Assembly (NCBI RefSeq): GCF_000170915.1
Contig: NZ_ABCT01000005.1
Span: 124,001 to 188,000 of the forward strand
DNA: 64,000 nt
Direction: 5' to 3'
From: Limnobacter sp. MED105
GTDB lineage: Bacteria > Pseudomonadota > Gammaproteobacteria > Burkholderiales > Burkholderiaceae_B
The position numbers and the translations under genes were made by a program. The notes beneath the pieces were generated by a model. The model was not told the origin of the DNA, searched no databases, and was given only the letters and a program-made list of their open reading frames with translations. Shown one piece after another: positions 26,705 to 36,001 of the stretch. The first letter of the stretch is position 1, and each line of letters opens with the position of its first letter.

Positions 26705-27448
26705 TTAATGCTGGCTAAGAAGGGGCAACAAGATGTCAGTATACCGCGCAGGGGCGGTGGCAATGCCTGCGTGCTCGGAAGCCAGTGTGTACAGCCCACG
26801 GTTTTGCTGTTTCAGAGTGGGATCGAAGGATTGCTGTGCCAGCGCGAGTGGCACTATTTCATCCGTGTTGCTGGCCCAGGCGTGCAATTCTGCACCATGG
26901 GAAAGGGCCTGTTTCAAGGCCTGTGCAGCGTTTAACGTTTGCATGCTGCGCAGGTCGGCCAACAAGGTTTGTTCGTTCAAAGTGGCCCAGTGCGCATCGT
27001 GCCCGCAGCGTTTGTGAAAGTCTGCCAATACCTCGGCCATATTCTGTTCGGCCTTGTGGATCATGCGGGCAAGCACCCGGTTGTTGGTGAAGTGCGTAAA
27101 TCCGTGCAAGCTGAACAGGCTGTGCCAGCGCACTGAAAAATCAAGCAGTTTCGAAAACCCGAGCGAATGCCCGAGGCCCAGCCAGGGTACTTCGGCGTGG
27201 GCCAGTACCAGGCTGTGTAGCACTTCAGCGGGGTAGTGCACCCAAGGGCTCTGGTTGTTGATCCCCTGTGTGTAAATCATCAGACCTTGCCGGGCTTGCT
27301 CGGGAAAATAGCCTGCTTCCAGGCAGACAAACAAGGTGGTGTTGCGTGTATTTGCTGGCAGGGCATTGAGCAAGGCGTTGAAAAAACGGTGGTTGTAGCC
27401 CCAGCCGTGAGCCATGAACAGCACTTGTGTAATTTCGGGCTGCTTCAT
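26705..27448 (-). CDS. Putative pimeloyl-[ACP] methyl ester esterase
   Basis: The 247-residue alpha/beta hydrolase has FMAHGWGYNHRFF near residue 11, a nucleophile elbow GHSLG with Ser95, and a likely Asp (SNTDEIVPL) and His (ASEHAGIA) near the C-terminus. It lies between bioF (four-base overlap) and bioC (17 bases), where BioH, BioG, BioK or similar esterases are encoded in other bacteria. It most likely removes the methyl group from pimeloyl-ACP methyl ester to end chain extension. The sequence is not clearly BioH or BioG, so I give no symbol. Function rests mainly on context. Confidence 0.75.
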   Translation of the reverse strand: MKQPEITQVLFMAHGWGYNHRFFNALLNALPANTRNTTLFVCLEAGYFPEQARQGLMIYTQGINNQSPWVHYPAEVLHSLVLAHAEVPWLGLGHSLGFSKLLDFSVRWHSLFSLHGFTHFTNNRVLARMIHKAEQNMAEVLADFHKRCGHDAHWATLNEQTLLADLRSMQTLNAAQALKQALSHGAELHAWASNTDEIVPLALAQQSFDPTLKQQNRGLYTLASEHAGIATAPARYTDILLPLLSQH

Positions 27449-28623
27449 GCGCTCACCTTCCAGTGGGTGAGCGCGTGCAGCAGTTGCTCATACACGGCTT
27501 GCTGGTGGCCTGTGTTGAGTGCAAGTCGAACTCGCGCAGCATTTGGCGGTACCGTGGGCGGGCGCACTGCAGATGTTCGAATACCCGCTTGCTGCAAATG
27601 GGCTTTGAGTTCGAGGCATGCGGTGTTGCTGCCCACCACCAGGGGCACAATGTGGGTGTTCGATAACCCCGTGTCGAACCCCTGTTCATGTACGCGGCTG
27701 CGCAGTGTTTCGGCGGCAGTGTGCAGCGCGCACCGTTCCTTGTTCAGGTTTGGAATGATTTCCAGGGCTTTGCTGACCGCACCAATCACGAAAGGCGAGG
27801 GCGCAGTGGAATACACAAAGCCTGTGCAGCGGTTGACCAAATATTGCTTGAATGTTTCGCTGCATGCGATGTAGGCACCGCTTACCCCCACAGCCTTGCT
27901 GAAAGTGCCCATGATCACCCAGTGCCCCATGGCTTTCAGAGCGTCAATGGCGGGGTCGGTTATCGCACCCAGTCCGCGTCCCTGTGGGCCCCATACACCT
28001 GTGGCATGCGCTTCATCCAGGTACACCACAGCCTTGTGTTGCAGGGCAATTTCTGCGAGTTGTTCAACCGGCAGCAAATCACCTTCCATGCCAAAAACTG
28101 TTTCTGACACAATGATTTTCGGCTGCGTGGATTCGGTGTGTTTGGCCAGCAGTTCAGCCAAATGCGCCATGTCGTTGTGGCGAAACCGAATTTGTTTCAC
28201 GCCTGCCAACTGGCAGGCGTGGTGCAGGCTGGCGTGGTTCAGTCGGTCGGTGAAAACCAAAGGATCAACGCCACTCCACAGGCTTTTGTCCAGCAGTGCG
28301 GCAAGCCCGCTGGCATTGGCTTGGTAACCACTTGAAAACACCAGCGCGGCTTCAGCGTTTTTGAATTGTGCAACTTGCGATTCCAGTTGTTCAAAGCAGT
28401 CCAGGTTGCCTGACAACAAACGCGATCCGGTTGCGCCTGCGCCGTATTTTTTCGCGCATTCATGGCCTGCTTCGACAATGTCGCCGCGCTGGGCCAGGCA
28501 CAAGTAATCGTTGCTGGAGAAATCGAATGCACGCTGGTTCAATGGGCAGGGCAGCAACACCCGCTTCAAGCTGTCTTGGGCCAAAAGTTCAAGGCGTTGC
28601 TGGCTGGCTTGGCTCAGGTTCAT
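27445..28623 (-). CDS. bioF: 8-amino-7-oxononanoate synthase
   Basis: BioF condenses pimeloyl-ACP with alanine. The 392-residue PLP enzyme shows FSSNDYLCLAQ, RLLSGNLDCFEQLE, DRLNHASLHHACQL, the YLDEAHATGVWGPQGRG block and the PLP-lysine segment GTFSKAVGVSGAYI near residue 240. Its ATG lies six bases after the rng stop and its stop overlaps the esterase start, making it the first biotin gene in the run. Confidence 0.96.
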   Translation of the reverse strand: MNLSQASQQRLELLAQDSLKRVLLPCPLNQRAFDFSSNDYLCLAQRGDIVEAGHECAKKYGAGATGSRLLSGNLDCFEQLESQVAQFKNAEAALVFSSGYQANASGLAALLDKSLWSGVDPLVFTDRLNHASLHHACQLAGVKQIRFRHNDMAHLAELLAKHTESTQPKIIVSETVFGMEGDLLPVEQLAEIALQHKAVVYLDEAHATGVWGPQGRGLGAITDPAIDALKAMGHWVIMGTFSKAVGVSGAYIACSETFKQYLVNRCTGFVYSTAPSPFVIGAVSKALEIIPNLNKERCALHTAAETLRSRVHEQGFDTGLSNTHIVPLVVGSNTACLELKAHLQQAGIRTSAVRPPTVPPNAARVRLALNTGHQQAVYEQLLHALTHWKVSA

Positions 28624-28629
28624 TGCAGT

Positions 28630-30108
28630 TCAGGTCAAAATAATGTCGTAGTGTTCCTGCACAAACAAGTTGTCCACTTGCAGGGTAATTGGTTTGCCCA
28701 CAAATTCTTCAAGCATGCCCAGGTGTTGCGCTTCCTCTTCCAGAAACAGGTCGATTACAGCAGGGCTTGCCAAAATACGAAATTCTTTTGGGTTGAATTG
28801 GCGGCTTTCGCGCACAATTTCCCGCATAATTTCGTAAGCCACGGTTTGCGCAGTTTTAACCTGCCCCTTGCCTTGGCAGCTTGGGCAGGGTTCACACAAC
28901 AAATGCGCCAGGCTTTCGCGGGTGCGCTTGCGGGTCATTTCAACCAGGCCCAGTGCGGAGAAGTCGGTGACACTGGTTCGGGCGCGGTCCCGGTCCAGGG
29001 CCTTTTGCAATTCGCTTAACACGGCTTTTTTGTGTTCCTCGGTGCTCATGTCGATGAAGTCGATCACGATGATGCCGCCCAGGTTGCGCAGGCGCAGTTG
29101 CCGCGCAATCGCGTGTGCGGCTTCCAGGTTGGTTTTGAACACTGTTTCTTCAAAATTGCGTGCACCGATAAAGCCGCCGGTGTTTACATCGATGGTGGTC
29201 AGCGCCTCGGTTTGATCGATGATCACATAACCGCCCGATTTCAATTCAACCCGGCGGCCCAGCGCTTTTTGCAATTCATCTTCAATGTTGTACAGCTCGA
29301 ACAAGGGCCGTTCGCCCTGGTGCAATTGCAGGCGGTCTTTGGTTTCCTGTGCATAGGTTTCAGCAAAGGTCAGCAGGTTCTTCAGGGTTTCTTTTGAATC
29401 AATCAGAATGGCTTGGGTGTCTGCACTCACCAGGTCACGCACCACACGCTGCGCCATGGTCAGGTCTTCGTAAATCAAGCTGGGTGCGGGTTTGGTGCGG
29501 GTTAATTCCAGCATCTCGCGCCAGCGGGTTCGCAGGTAATTCACATCTGCAGTCAATTCCTCGTCAGTGGCTTCTTCGGCGTGGGTGCGAATAATAAAGC
29601 CACCGGTGTTTTCAGGCAGCAGGCGGGTGAGTTTTGCGCGCAGCTCTTCTCGCTCGCCTTCATTCTCGATGCGCTGTGACACGCCAATGTGTGGGTCTTG
29701 CGGCAGGTGTACCAGCATGCGGCCAGCCAAGCTGATTTGCGTAGTGAGCCGTGCGCCTTTGGTGCCCAGCGGGTCTTTGCTGACCTGCACGATAATGGTT
29801 TGCCCCTCGAAGACCATTTTCTCAATGGCAGGCGGTGGGTTTCCATTCTGCTTCGATTGGTGGTGGTTGTAAGTGCGGTGTTCCCACAGGTCGGCCACAT
29901 GCAGAAACGCTGCACGCTCCAGCCCAATGTCGACAAATGCAGATTGCATGCCGGGCAGCACACGCACCACTTTGCCCAGGTACACATTGCCCACAATGCC
30001 GCGGGTTGATGTTCGTTCAATGTGAAGTTCTTGCACAGCGCCGTGCTGAACAATGGCCACGCGCGTTTCCTGCGGTGTCACGTTCACCAGTATTTGTTCG
30101 TTGATCAT
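28630..30108 (-). CDS. rng: Ribonuclease G
   Basis: RNase G trims the 5' end of 16S rRNA and degrades some mRNAs. The 492-residue protein starts MINEQILVNVTPQETRVAI and has an S1-type domain (RGIVGNVYLGKVVRVLPGMQ), the metal-binding IIVIDFIDM near residue 310, and the zinc-link Cys pair in CEPCPSCQGKG. The long E-type scaffold is missing, so it is RNase G rather than RNase E. It follows maf by 17 bases and ends six bases before bioF. Confidence 0.95.
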   Translation of the reverse strand: MINEQILVNVTPQETRVAIVQHGAVQELHIERTSTRGIVGNVYLGKVVRVLPGMQSAFVDIGLERAAFLHVADLWEHRTYNHHQSKQNGNPPPAIEKMVFEGQTIIVQVSKDPLGTKGARLTTQISLAGRMLVHLPQDPHIGVSQRIENEGEREELRAKLTRLLPENTGGFIIRTHAEEATDEELTADVNYLRTRWREMLELTRTKPAPSLIYEDLTMAQRVVRDLVSADTQAILIDSKETLKNLLTFAETYAQETKDRLQLHQGERPLFELYNIEDELQKALGRRVELKSGGYVIIDQTEALTTIDVNTGGFIGARNFEETVFKTNLEAAHAIARQLRLRNLGGIIVIDFIDMSTEEHKKAVLSELQKALDRDRARTSVTDFSALGLVEMTRKRTRESLAHLLCEPCPSCQGKGQVKTAQTVAYEIMREIVRESRQFNPKEFRILASPAVIDLFLEEEAQHLGMLEEFVGKPITLQVDNLFVQEHYDIILT

Positions 30109-30125
30109 CTTTTGCTTCTTGGGTA

Positions 30126-30797
30126 TTAATCGATTCTTTTCGTAGCTTGGGCCACCGTTTGAATATGACGAATCAATTCGCTGGTTTCAAACAGTGGTAA
30201 ACCCATAATGCCAGAATGACTGCCGGAAATGTGACGAACGTATTGCCCCGCGATCCCCTGAATGCCGTAGGCGCCCGCTTTGTCGAAAGGTTCGCCGCTG
30301 GCAATGTAGGCATGGATGAAGGTTTCGGGAAGTTTTGTGAACTCCACGTGTGACGTTTGCACGGTGCTTCTGGTCGCAGTGGTGCTGCCATCGACATGAA
30401 GCCACGCGCCTGCCACTGCCGTGTGAACTTCGTGGATGGTGTTGGACAAGCTTTGCAGCATTTGAAAGGCCTGTGCGGCATTTTCCGGTTTGCCCAGAAT
30501 ATTGCCATTCAGTGCCACAGTGGTGTCGGCGGCAAGCACCAGCCCGCTTAATTGCTGCGCACGCATGGCCTCAAGCGCGGCATTCAGTTTCAGTTGCGTA
30601 ACCCGTTGCACGTACAGCAAGGGGTCTTCGTGCTCAAAAGGCGCTTCGAGTGCCTCGGCCTCTGGGCTGCTCTGCGCTAAGAACACCTGCACTTGCAATC
30701 CAAGGGTTTGAAGCAATTCGAGTCTGCGCGGGCTGCGTGAAGCAAGCCAAACCTGGCCAGGTAAGCCGCTGTGTTCCGGGAGAACGGGTGTGTTCAT
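30126..30797 (-). CDS. maf: Maf-like nucleoside triphosphate pyrophosphatase
   Basis: From the ATG at 30797 the product has 223 residues. Family signatures are LASRSPRRLELLQTLG, EAPFEHEDPLLYVQRVTQLK, VLAADTTVALNG and the C-terminal GAYGIQGIAGQYV. Maf proteins hydrolyse non-canonical or canonical NTPs and affect septation. The long frame that runs upstream to 30929 overlaps rlmH and adds 44 residues unlike the family. It starts eight bases after rlmH in the conserved nadD-rsfS-rlmH-maf-rng block. Confidence 0.92.
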   Translation of the reverse strand: MNTPVLPEHSGLPGQVWLASRSPRRLELLQTLGLQVQVFLAQSSPEAEALEAPFEHEDPLLYVQRVTQLKLNAALEAMRAQQLSGLVLAADTTVALNGNILGKPENAAQAFQMLQSLSNTIHEVHTAVAGAWLHVDGSTTATRSTVQTSHVEFTKLPETFIHAYIASGEPFDKAGAYGIQGIAGQYVRHISGSHSGIMGLPLFETSELIRHIQTVAQATKRID

Positions 30798-30805
30798 GGT
30801 TGGGC

Positions 30806-31276
30806 TTATTCGCGGTGGTACGGATGCCCAATGGTAATTGAAAATGCGCGGTACAGCGCTTCCACCAGCAGCACGCGCGCCAGCGCATGGGGCAGGGTGA
30901 GGTCGGAAAGCCGCCACATGCCCTGGCATTGCTGCTTCAGGTTTTCATCAAGGCCGTCGGCGCTGCCGATTAACAGGCAAAGGGTTTCACTGCTGTTGTG
31001 CCATTTCTGAAGTTGCTCAGCCAAGGCTTTGCTGGTGTGGCGCTCACCCCGTTCATCGAGTGCAACCACCCGTGCGCCATTGGGTATGGCCGCACGAATG
31101 CGCTCGGCCTCTTTGGCGAGAATTTGGTCAACGGGTTTGCCTGCAGACCGGTCTTCCGGTTTCAATTCTTTGATGGTCAGTTTCCAGTCGTTCGGAAAGC
31201 GTTTCTGGAACTGATCAACGGCCTGTTGCGCCCATGGCTCGATTTTGTGAGACAGGGCGATGACGTGGATTTTCAA
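30806..31276 (-). CDS. rlmH: 23S rRNA pseudouridine-1915 N3-methyltransferase
   Basis: RlmH methylates pseudouridine 1915 of 23S rRNA in assembled 70S ribosomes. The 156-residue SPOUT protein has VALDERGERHTSKALAEQL, LLIGSADGL and the C-terminal LSDLTLPHALARVLLVEALY and YHRE. The only start consistent with family alignment is a TTG at 31276 (TTG AAA ATC CAC), with no strong ribosome site, which suggests low or coupled translation. It lies 15 bases after rsfS. Confidence 0.93.
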   Translation of the reverse strand: MKIHVIALSHKIEPWAQQAVDQFQKRFPNDWKLTIKELKPEDRSAGKPVDQILAKEAERIRAAIPNGARVVALDERGERHTSKALAEQLQKWHNSSETLCLLIGSADGLDENLKQQCQGMWRLSDLTLPHALARVLLVEALYRAFSITIGHPYHRE

Positions 31277-31291
31277 AGCGAAGAGAAAAAC

Positions 31292-31714
31292 TTAGTTGTA
31301 CTGGCTTGAGTAGGCCTCGGCCTGTTGCGGGAAATAATCCACGCCGGGCATGGGTTTGCTTAGACTGTGCGGGTTCAACTTCACGCGCACTGGCTTGCCA
31401 CCCCAAATTTCTTCCAGGTTGTAATACTCGCGAATGGCGGGTTGCATCAAATGCACCACCACATCGCCCAGGTCGACCAGTACCCATTCGCCTGTGTCTT
31501 CACCTTCGGTGCTGAACACTTCACCGCCAGCCTCCTTGGTTTTCTCGCGAACGTTGTTGGCCAAAGCGCGGGTTTGGCGGTTTGAAGAGGCTGAGGCAAT
31601 GATGACTCGGTCAAAAACACCGGTAAGGTGGGTCGTGTCGAAGATGGCGATGTCTTGTGCCTTGATGTCTTCGAGGGCGTCAATCACGACGCGCTGCAAT
31701 TTACGCAATTCCAT
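31292..31714 (-). CDS. rsfS: Ribosomal silencing factor RsfS
   Basis: The 140-residue protein (from ATG 31714, MELRKLQRVVIDALEDIKAQ) is an RsfS/Iojap homologue, which binds ribosomal protein L14 and blocks subunit joining under starvation. Typical blocks are FDRVIIASASSNRQTRAL, GEDTGEWVLVDLGDVVVHLM and REYYNLEEIWG. A TTG 39 bases upstream would extend it without family support. It lies 42 bases after nadD. Confidence 0.93.
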   Translation of the reverse strand: MELRKLQRVVIDALEDIKAQDIAIFDTTHLTGVFDRVIIASASSNRQTRALANNVREKTKEAGGEVFSTEGEDTGEWVLVDLGDVVVHLMQPAIREYYNLEEIWGGKPVRVKLNPHSLSKPMPGVDYFPQQAEAYSSQYN

Positions 31715-31756
31715 GCAATTCCAAAGGTTTGTTAATTGCCTGAATTCTAACAACTT

Positions 31757-32407
31757 TCAGGGCTGGGCGCGACCATAAACTGGGTGCTGTGTCAGGTACT
31801 TGAACACGGCGGTGGGCAGGCAGGCTTCAAGTTTAAAGCGGGCGGTTTCCTCCACCTCGGCATTGGCTGAGCCCAGTAGCTCGAATTGTCTCCGAATTTG
31901 GGTTGAGCTGATGTTCACGCTGGGCATGGGTATACGAAACAGGCGGTCTTGAAGCAAATGTCGTTTTAATGCCTCGGGAACCTGAAAATCGCCCCATTGG
32001 GTGCGGTCTACCACGCCAATGCGGGCGTAATCAAACAGGCTTTGCCAGTGTTTCCAGCTGGTCAGGTTGGCCAGTTGGTCAGCCCCAATCACGAAAGAAA
32101 ACTTGTGGTCGGGGTGCTGTTCGCTGAGTTTTTCGAGCGTGTCCACGGTGTAGGTGGGGCCTTCATGCTCAATTTCGAAGGGCTCTACGCGCCAGGAGTG
32201 CACGCCATCAATGGCCAGTTCGACCAGTTTTTTGCGAACGTCGGCAGGTGCAAGCTCGGCATTGGGTTTTTGCCAAGGCTGGCCTGCGGGCATGAACCAC
32301 ACTTCATCGGCCATACACTGTGCTTGGGCTGAACGAGCCATTTGCAAATGCCCCATGTGGATGGGGTTGAACGTGCCGCCGATGATGCAGATTTGCCGGC
32401 CGGCCAT
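31757..32407 (-). CDS. nadD: Nicotinate-nucleotide adenylyltransferase
   Basis: NadD makes nicotinic acid adenine dinucleotide from ATP and the mononucleotide that NadC produces. The 216-residue protein has CIIGGTFNPIHMGHLQMA near its start (T/HxGH nucleotidyltransferase motif), SFVIGADQLANLTSWKHW in the middle and NISSTQIR near the end. It begins three bases after the hemF stop. Together with nadA, nadB and nadC at 48-52 kb it covers most of de novo NAD synthesis. Confidence 0.95.
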   Translation of the reverse strand: MAGRQICIIGGTFNPIHMGHLQMARSAQAQCMADEVWFMPAGQPWQKPNAELAPADVRKKLVELAIDGVHSWRVEPFEIEHEGPTYTVDTLEKLSEQHPDHKFSFVIGADQLANLTSWKHWQSLFDYARIGVVDRTQWGDFQVPEALKRHLLQDRLFRIPMPSVNISSTQIRRQFELLGSANAEVEETARFKLEACLPTAVFKYLTQHPVYGRAQP

Positions 32408-32410
32408 GGT

Positions 32411-33322
32411 TTAAGCGGCCAGCCAGTCGCGGTCCACCAAAAAATCGGTGTACAGCCTGGCTTCCGCACTGCCCGCCTCGGGTTGCCAGTCGTAGCGCCA
32501 TTTCACCTGCGGGGGCATGCTCATCAAAATGGATTCGGTGCGGCCACCGCTTTGCAGGCCAAACAGGGTGCCACGGTCGAATACCAAATTGAATTCAACG
32601 TAGCGGCCACGCCGATAGGCCTGGAAGTCGCGTTCGCGTTCGCCGTAGGCCATGTTCATGCGGCGTTCAACAATGGGCAGGTAGCCTTTCAGGAAGGCAT
32701 CGCCCACGTTGCGAGTCATTGCAAAGCTCTGCTCAAAACCCAGCTCGGAAAAATCATCAAAGAACACGCCACCCACACCGCGGGGTTCTTTGCGGTGTTT
32801 CAGGTAAAAATACTCGTCGCACCATTTCTTGAACTTGGCATGGTAGTGCGCACCAAAGGGGTCGAGTGCATTTTTGCAGCTTTGGTGAAAATGTTTTGCG
32901 TCTTCTTCAAAGCCATAATAAGGAGTTAAGTCCATGCCGCCGCCAAACCACCACACCGATTCACCTTCCACGGTGGTGGCTGCAAACAGGCGCACATTCA
33001 TGTGCACTGTGGGTACATAAGGGTTGCGGGGGTGAAATACCAGTGAAACGCCCATGGCTTCAAAACTGGCACCCGCGAGGCCTTGGCGGCTGGCGGTGGC
33101 TGAGCCGGGCAACTTGTCGCCCATCACATGGCTGAAATTGACACCGCCACGCTCCAGCAAACTGCCTTCTTCCAGCACGCGGCTGCAACCGCCGCCCCCT
33201 TCAGCCCTTTCCCATGAATCGTTCAAAAAAGGTTTGTTTTCGAACTGACCAATGCCCTCAATGATGCTGCTTTGAAGGCCCTGGAGGTATTGCTTCACCT
33301 GATTCAGTTCAGAGGGTGTCAT
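32411..33322 (-). CDS. hemF: Oxygen-dependent coproporphyrinogen III oxidase
   Basis: HemF decarboxylates two propionates of coproporphyrinogen III with O2 during haem synthesis. The 303-residue protein has [58 protein letters not shown] and [16 protein letters not shown], all family hallmarks. It indicates aerobic growth and complements hemL at 60 kb. It is 15 bases after purD and three before nadD. Confidence 0.97.
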   Translation of the reverse strand: MTPSELNQVKQYLQGLQSSIIEGIGQFENKPFLNDSWERAEGGGGCSRVLEEGSLLERGGVNFSHVMGDKLPGSATASRQGLAGASFEAMGVSLVFHPRNPYVPTVHMNVRLFAATTVEGESVWWFGGGMDLTPYYGFEEDAKHFHQSCKNALDPFGAHYHAKFKKWCDEYFYLKHRKEPRGVGGVFFDDFSELGFEQSFAMTRNVGDAFLKGYLPIVERRMNMAYGERERDFQAYRRGRYVEFNLVFDRGTLFGLQSGGRTESILMSMPPQVKWRYDWQPEAGSAEARLYTDFLVDRDWLAA

Positions 33323-33337
33323 TGTTCTAGGTCCTGA

Positions 33338-34609
33338 TTACTTGCGATTGATGGCGCGATAGCCAATATCGCTTCTAAACTGCATGCCATCAAAGCTGAT
33401 GGTGTCGATCAATTCATAGGCTTTGGCCTGCGCCTGGCGCACGGTGTCTCCCAAAGCAGTGGCGCACAGAACCCGGCCACCTGAAGTCACGGCCTTGCCG
33501 TTTTGCTCGACAGTGCCGGCATGAAACACCACTGCCTGGTCGCTGGCTTCAGCGCGCAGGGTGATTTCATCGCCCGTGCGCGGGGTTTGCGGATAGTTGT
33601 GCGCAGCGATCACTACACCCAAAGCCGTGCGGCGGTCCCATTCTGCTTCAACCTTGTCCAGCGTACCGTCAATGGCGTGGTCCAGCAAATTCACGAAGTC
33701 GCTTTTCAGGCGCATCATGATGGGTTGGGTTTCCGGGTCGCCCATGCGGCAGTTGAACTCCAGCACTTTGATGTCGCCCTTGTCGTCGATCATTAAGCCC
33801 GCATACAAGAAGCCGGTGTACACCAAGCCGTCTTTTTTCATGCCGGCAATGGTCGGGTAAATTACTTCGCGCATTACGCGGGCATGCATGGTCGGCGTAA
33901 CAACCGGGGCCGGGCTGTACGCACCCATGCCGCCGGTGTTGGGGCCTTGGTCGCCGTCCAGCAAACGTTTGTGATCCTGGCTGCTGGCCATGGCCAAGGC
34001 GTTCACGCCATCGACCATCACAATAAAGCTGGCTTCTTCGCCTTCCAGAAATTCTTCAACTACCACACGCGAACCGGCGCTGCCCATGCTGTTGCCCAGC
34101 AACATGTCGTCAATGGCTTGGTGGGCCTCTTCGAGGCTCATGGCCACCACAACGCCCTTACCTGCGGCCAGGCCATCGGCCTTGATCACAATCGGTGCGC
34201 CTTTGGCGTTCACATAATCGTGGGCCTTGGCAGCGTCGGTAAATGTTTCATATTCAGCAGTTGGAATTTTGTGCCGCTTCATGAAGGCCTTGGCGTAGTC
34301 TTTTGAGCTTTCCAATTGGGCAGCCAGTTTGGCTGGGCCAAAAATACGCAAGCCGCGCTGGCGGAACAGATCAACCACACCGGCGGCCAACGGGGCTTCA
34401 GGGCCAACTACTGTAAGGTGCACTTGTTCTTTGGTCGCAAAATCGGCCAGTTCAGCCAGGTCGCTGATCGGCACATTTTCCATTTTGGCTTCCAGGGCAG
34501 TGCCGCCATTGCCGGGTGCAACAAAGACCTTTGTTACACCTGGGGTTTGGCAAATACGCCACGCCATGGCGTGTTCGCGGCCGCCTGATCCAATCACCAA
34601 AATTTTCAT
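33338..34609 (-). CDS. purD: Phosphoribosylamine-glycine ligase
   Basis: PurD joins glycine to phosphoribosylamine in purine synthesis. The 423-residue ATP-grasp enzyme starts MKILVIGSGGREHAMAWRIC and shows FVAPGNGGTA, IVIKADGLAAGKGVVVA, DGDQGPNTGGMGAYSPAP and EFNCRMGDPETQ. Length is normal. It is the second gene of the long minus-strand run, 21 bases after yebC. Confidence 0.97.
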   Translation of the reverse strand: MKILVIGSGGREHAMAWRICQTPGVTKVFVAPGNGGTALEAKMENVPISDLAELADFATKEQVHLTVVGPEAPLAAGVVDLFRQRGLRIFGPAKLAAQLESSKDYAKAFMKRHKIPTAEYETFTDAAKAHDYVNAKGAPIVIKADGLAAGKGVVVAMSLEEAHQAIDDMLLGNSMGSAGSRVVVEEFLEGEEASFIVMVDGVNALAMASSQDHKRLLDGDQGPNTGGMGAYSPAPVVTPTMHARVMREVIYPTIAGMKKDGLVYTGFLYAGLMIDDKGDIKVLEFNCRMGDPETQPIMMRLKSDFVNLLDHAIDGTLDKVEAEWDRRTALGVVIAAHNYPQTPRTGDEITLRAEASDQAVVFHAGTVEQNGKAVTSGGRVLCATALGDTVRQAQAKAYELIDTISFDGMQFRSDIGYRAINRK

Positions 34610-34630
34610 GTCTGCAGTGCTCCGTACTTT

Positions 34631-35356
34631 TTACTCGTTGATGATCACGTTGGTGTAAACCTGTTGCACGTCGTCCAGGTCTTCCAGCATGTCAATAATC
34701 TTTTGCATGCGAATGGCGTCGTCGCCTTCCAGCTCGGTTTCGCTGGCTGGTTTCATGGTCAGTTCTGCGTTTTCGAATTGCATGTTCGCAGCTTCAAACG
34801 CTGTTTTCAGGGTATGAAACTCAGGCACAGGACAAGTCACCTCGATCACACCGTCGTCAGAGGTAATCACGTCGTCGCCACCGTTTTCCAGTGCCACTTC
34901 CATGATCGTGTCTTCGCTGTGGCCTGGGGCAAAAATAAATTGGCCACAATGCTTGAACATAAAGGAAACCGAGCCATCGGTGCCCAAATTGCCGCCGTGC
35001 TTGGTCAGCGCGTGGCGAACTTCAGCCACCGTGCGCACTTTGTTGTCTGTCATGCAATCGATAATGACTGCTGCGCCGCCCACGCCATAGCCTTCGTAGC
35101 GAATTTCCTCGTAGTTCACGCCCTCGGCTTCACCGGTGGCCTTGGCAATGGCGCGCTGCACGTTGTCTTTGGGCATGTTGGCAGCCGCTGCCTTTTCCAT
35201 GGCCAAGCGCAAACGTGGGTTGGTGGCAACGTCGCCGCCGCCCACACGGGCTGCCACGCTGACCTCACGAATGATTTTCGTCCACACCTTGCCGCGTTTT
35301 TCATCCTGCCGGTTTTTACGGTGCTGAATGTTGGCCCATTTACTGTGTCCTGCCAT
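34631..35356 (-). CDS. yebC: YebC/TACO1-family protein
   Basis: The 241-residue protein starts [20 protein letters not shown] and carries [20 protein letters not shown], both diagnostic of the YebC/TACO1 family. Members have been described as transcriptional regulators and, more recently, as factors that help ribosomes translate proline-rich stretches; which applies here is not shown by sequence. It is the first gene of the fourteen-gene minus-strand run and is divergent from mscL. Confidence 0.93.
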   Translation of the reverse strand: MAGHSKWANIQHRKNRQDEKRGKVWTKIIREVSVAARVGGGDVATNPRLRLAMEKAAAANMPKDNVQRAIAKATGEAEGVNYEEIRYEGYGVGGAAVIIDCMTDNKVRTVAEVRHALTKHGGNLGTDGSVSFMFKHCGQFIFAPGHSEDTIMEVALENGGDDVITSDDGVIEVTCPVPEFHTLKTAFEAANMQFENAELTMKPASETELEGDDAIRMQKIIDMLEDLDDVQQVYTNVIINE

Positions 35357-35498
35357 GGCTCACTTTCTGTTGTTGAATCAAAGAGGTGCGATTTTATCAC
35401 CACCACGCACCTGCCGTATTGCCCAGAAAGGAATCCACAGCGATAATCTGCGCGGGTATTGGACTTTTACATTTGTATACATTCAACAAGGAGGCAAC

Positions 35499-35939
35499 GT
35501 GAGTTTGCTCAAAGACTTCAAGGCGTTTGCAGTAAAAGGCAATGTGGTTGATTTGGCTGTGGCGGTGATTATTGGTGGCGCGTTCAGCGGCATCGTGAAA
35601 AGCCTGGTTGACGATGTGATCATGCCGATTGTGGGCCGTATTTTTGGGAAGCTGGACTTTTCCAATTTGTATCTGCCCTTGGCAGAAATTCCCGCCAACG
35701 TAGAGCCCACGCTAACTGCAGTGAAAGCGGCAGGCGTGCCTGTGTTGGCTTATGGCAGTTTTATTTCTGTCATGATTAATTTTGTAATCTTGGCTTTCAT
35801 CATTTTCATGATGGTGCGCCAGGTCGGTAAGCTGACAGCCTCGCTTGCAAAAGAAGAGGAAGCCGCACCAGCCGCGCCGGCCCCCACGCCCGAAGATATT
35901 TTGTTGCTTCGTGAAATTCGTGACTCATTGAAAAAGTAA
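35499..35939 (+). CDS. mscL: Large-conductance mechanosensitive channel
   Basis: Translation starts at the GTG at 35499 behind an ideal AAGGAGG site and gives 146 residues. The first segment, [20 protein letters not shown], and the pore helix [20 protein letters not shown] are hallmark MscL, as is the second helix ([19 protein letters not shown]) and the C-terminal helical bundle after a Pro/Ala-rich linker. The homopentamer opens under osmotic downshock. The longer frame from 35328 overlaps the yebC start and is not used. Confidence 0.95.
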   Translation: MSLLKDFKAFAVKGNVVDLAVAVIIGGAFSGIVKSLVDDVIMPIVGRIFGKLDFSNLYLPLAEIPANVEPTLTAVKAAGVPVLAYGSFISVMINFVILAFIIFMMVRQVGKLTASLAKEEEAAPAAPAPTPEDILLLREIRDSLKK

Positions 35940-35958
35940 GATTTAATTTAGACTGGCT

Positions 35959-36001
35959 TCTCCAGATTCACAGTAGTACAATTTGAAGCTGAATCTGGAG
36001 A
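35959..36001 (+). repeat. 12-bp inverted repeat that can pair with the glycine aptamer
   Basis: TCTCCAGATTCA at 35959-35970 and its exact complement at 35990-36001 flank 19 bases between mscL and the riboswitch. The right arm contains the first conserved strand (AATCTGGAGA) of aptamer 1. The same 10 bases recur at the start of aptamer 2 (36084-36093), so the left arm could pair with either. No T tract follows, so it is a poor terminator. It may be an mscL 3' end, an anti-aptamer element or both. Confidence 0.6.
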
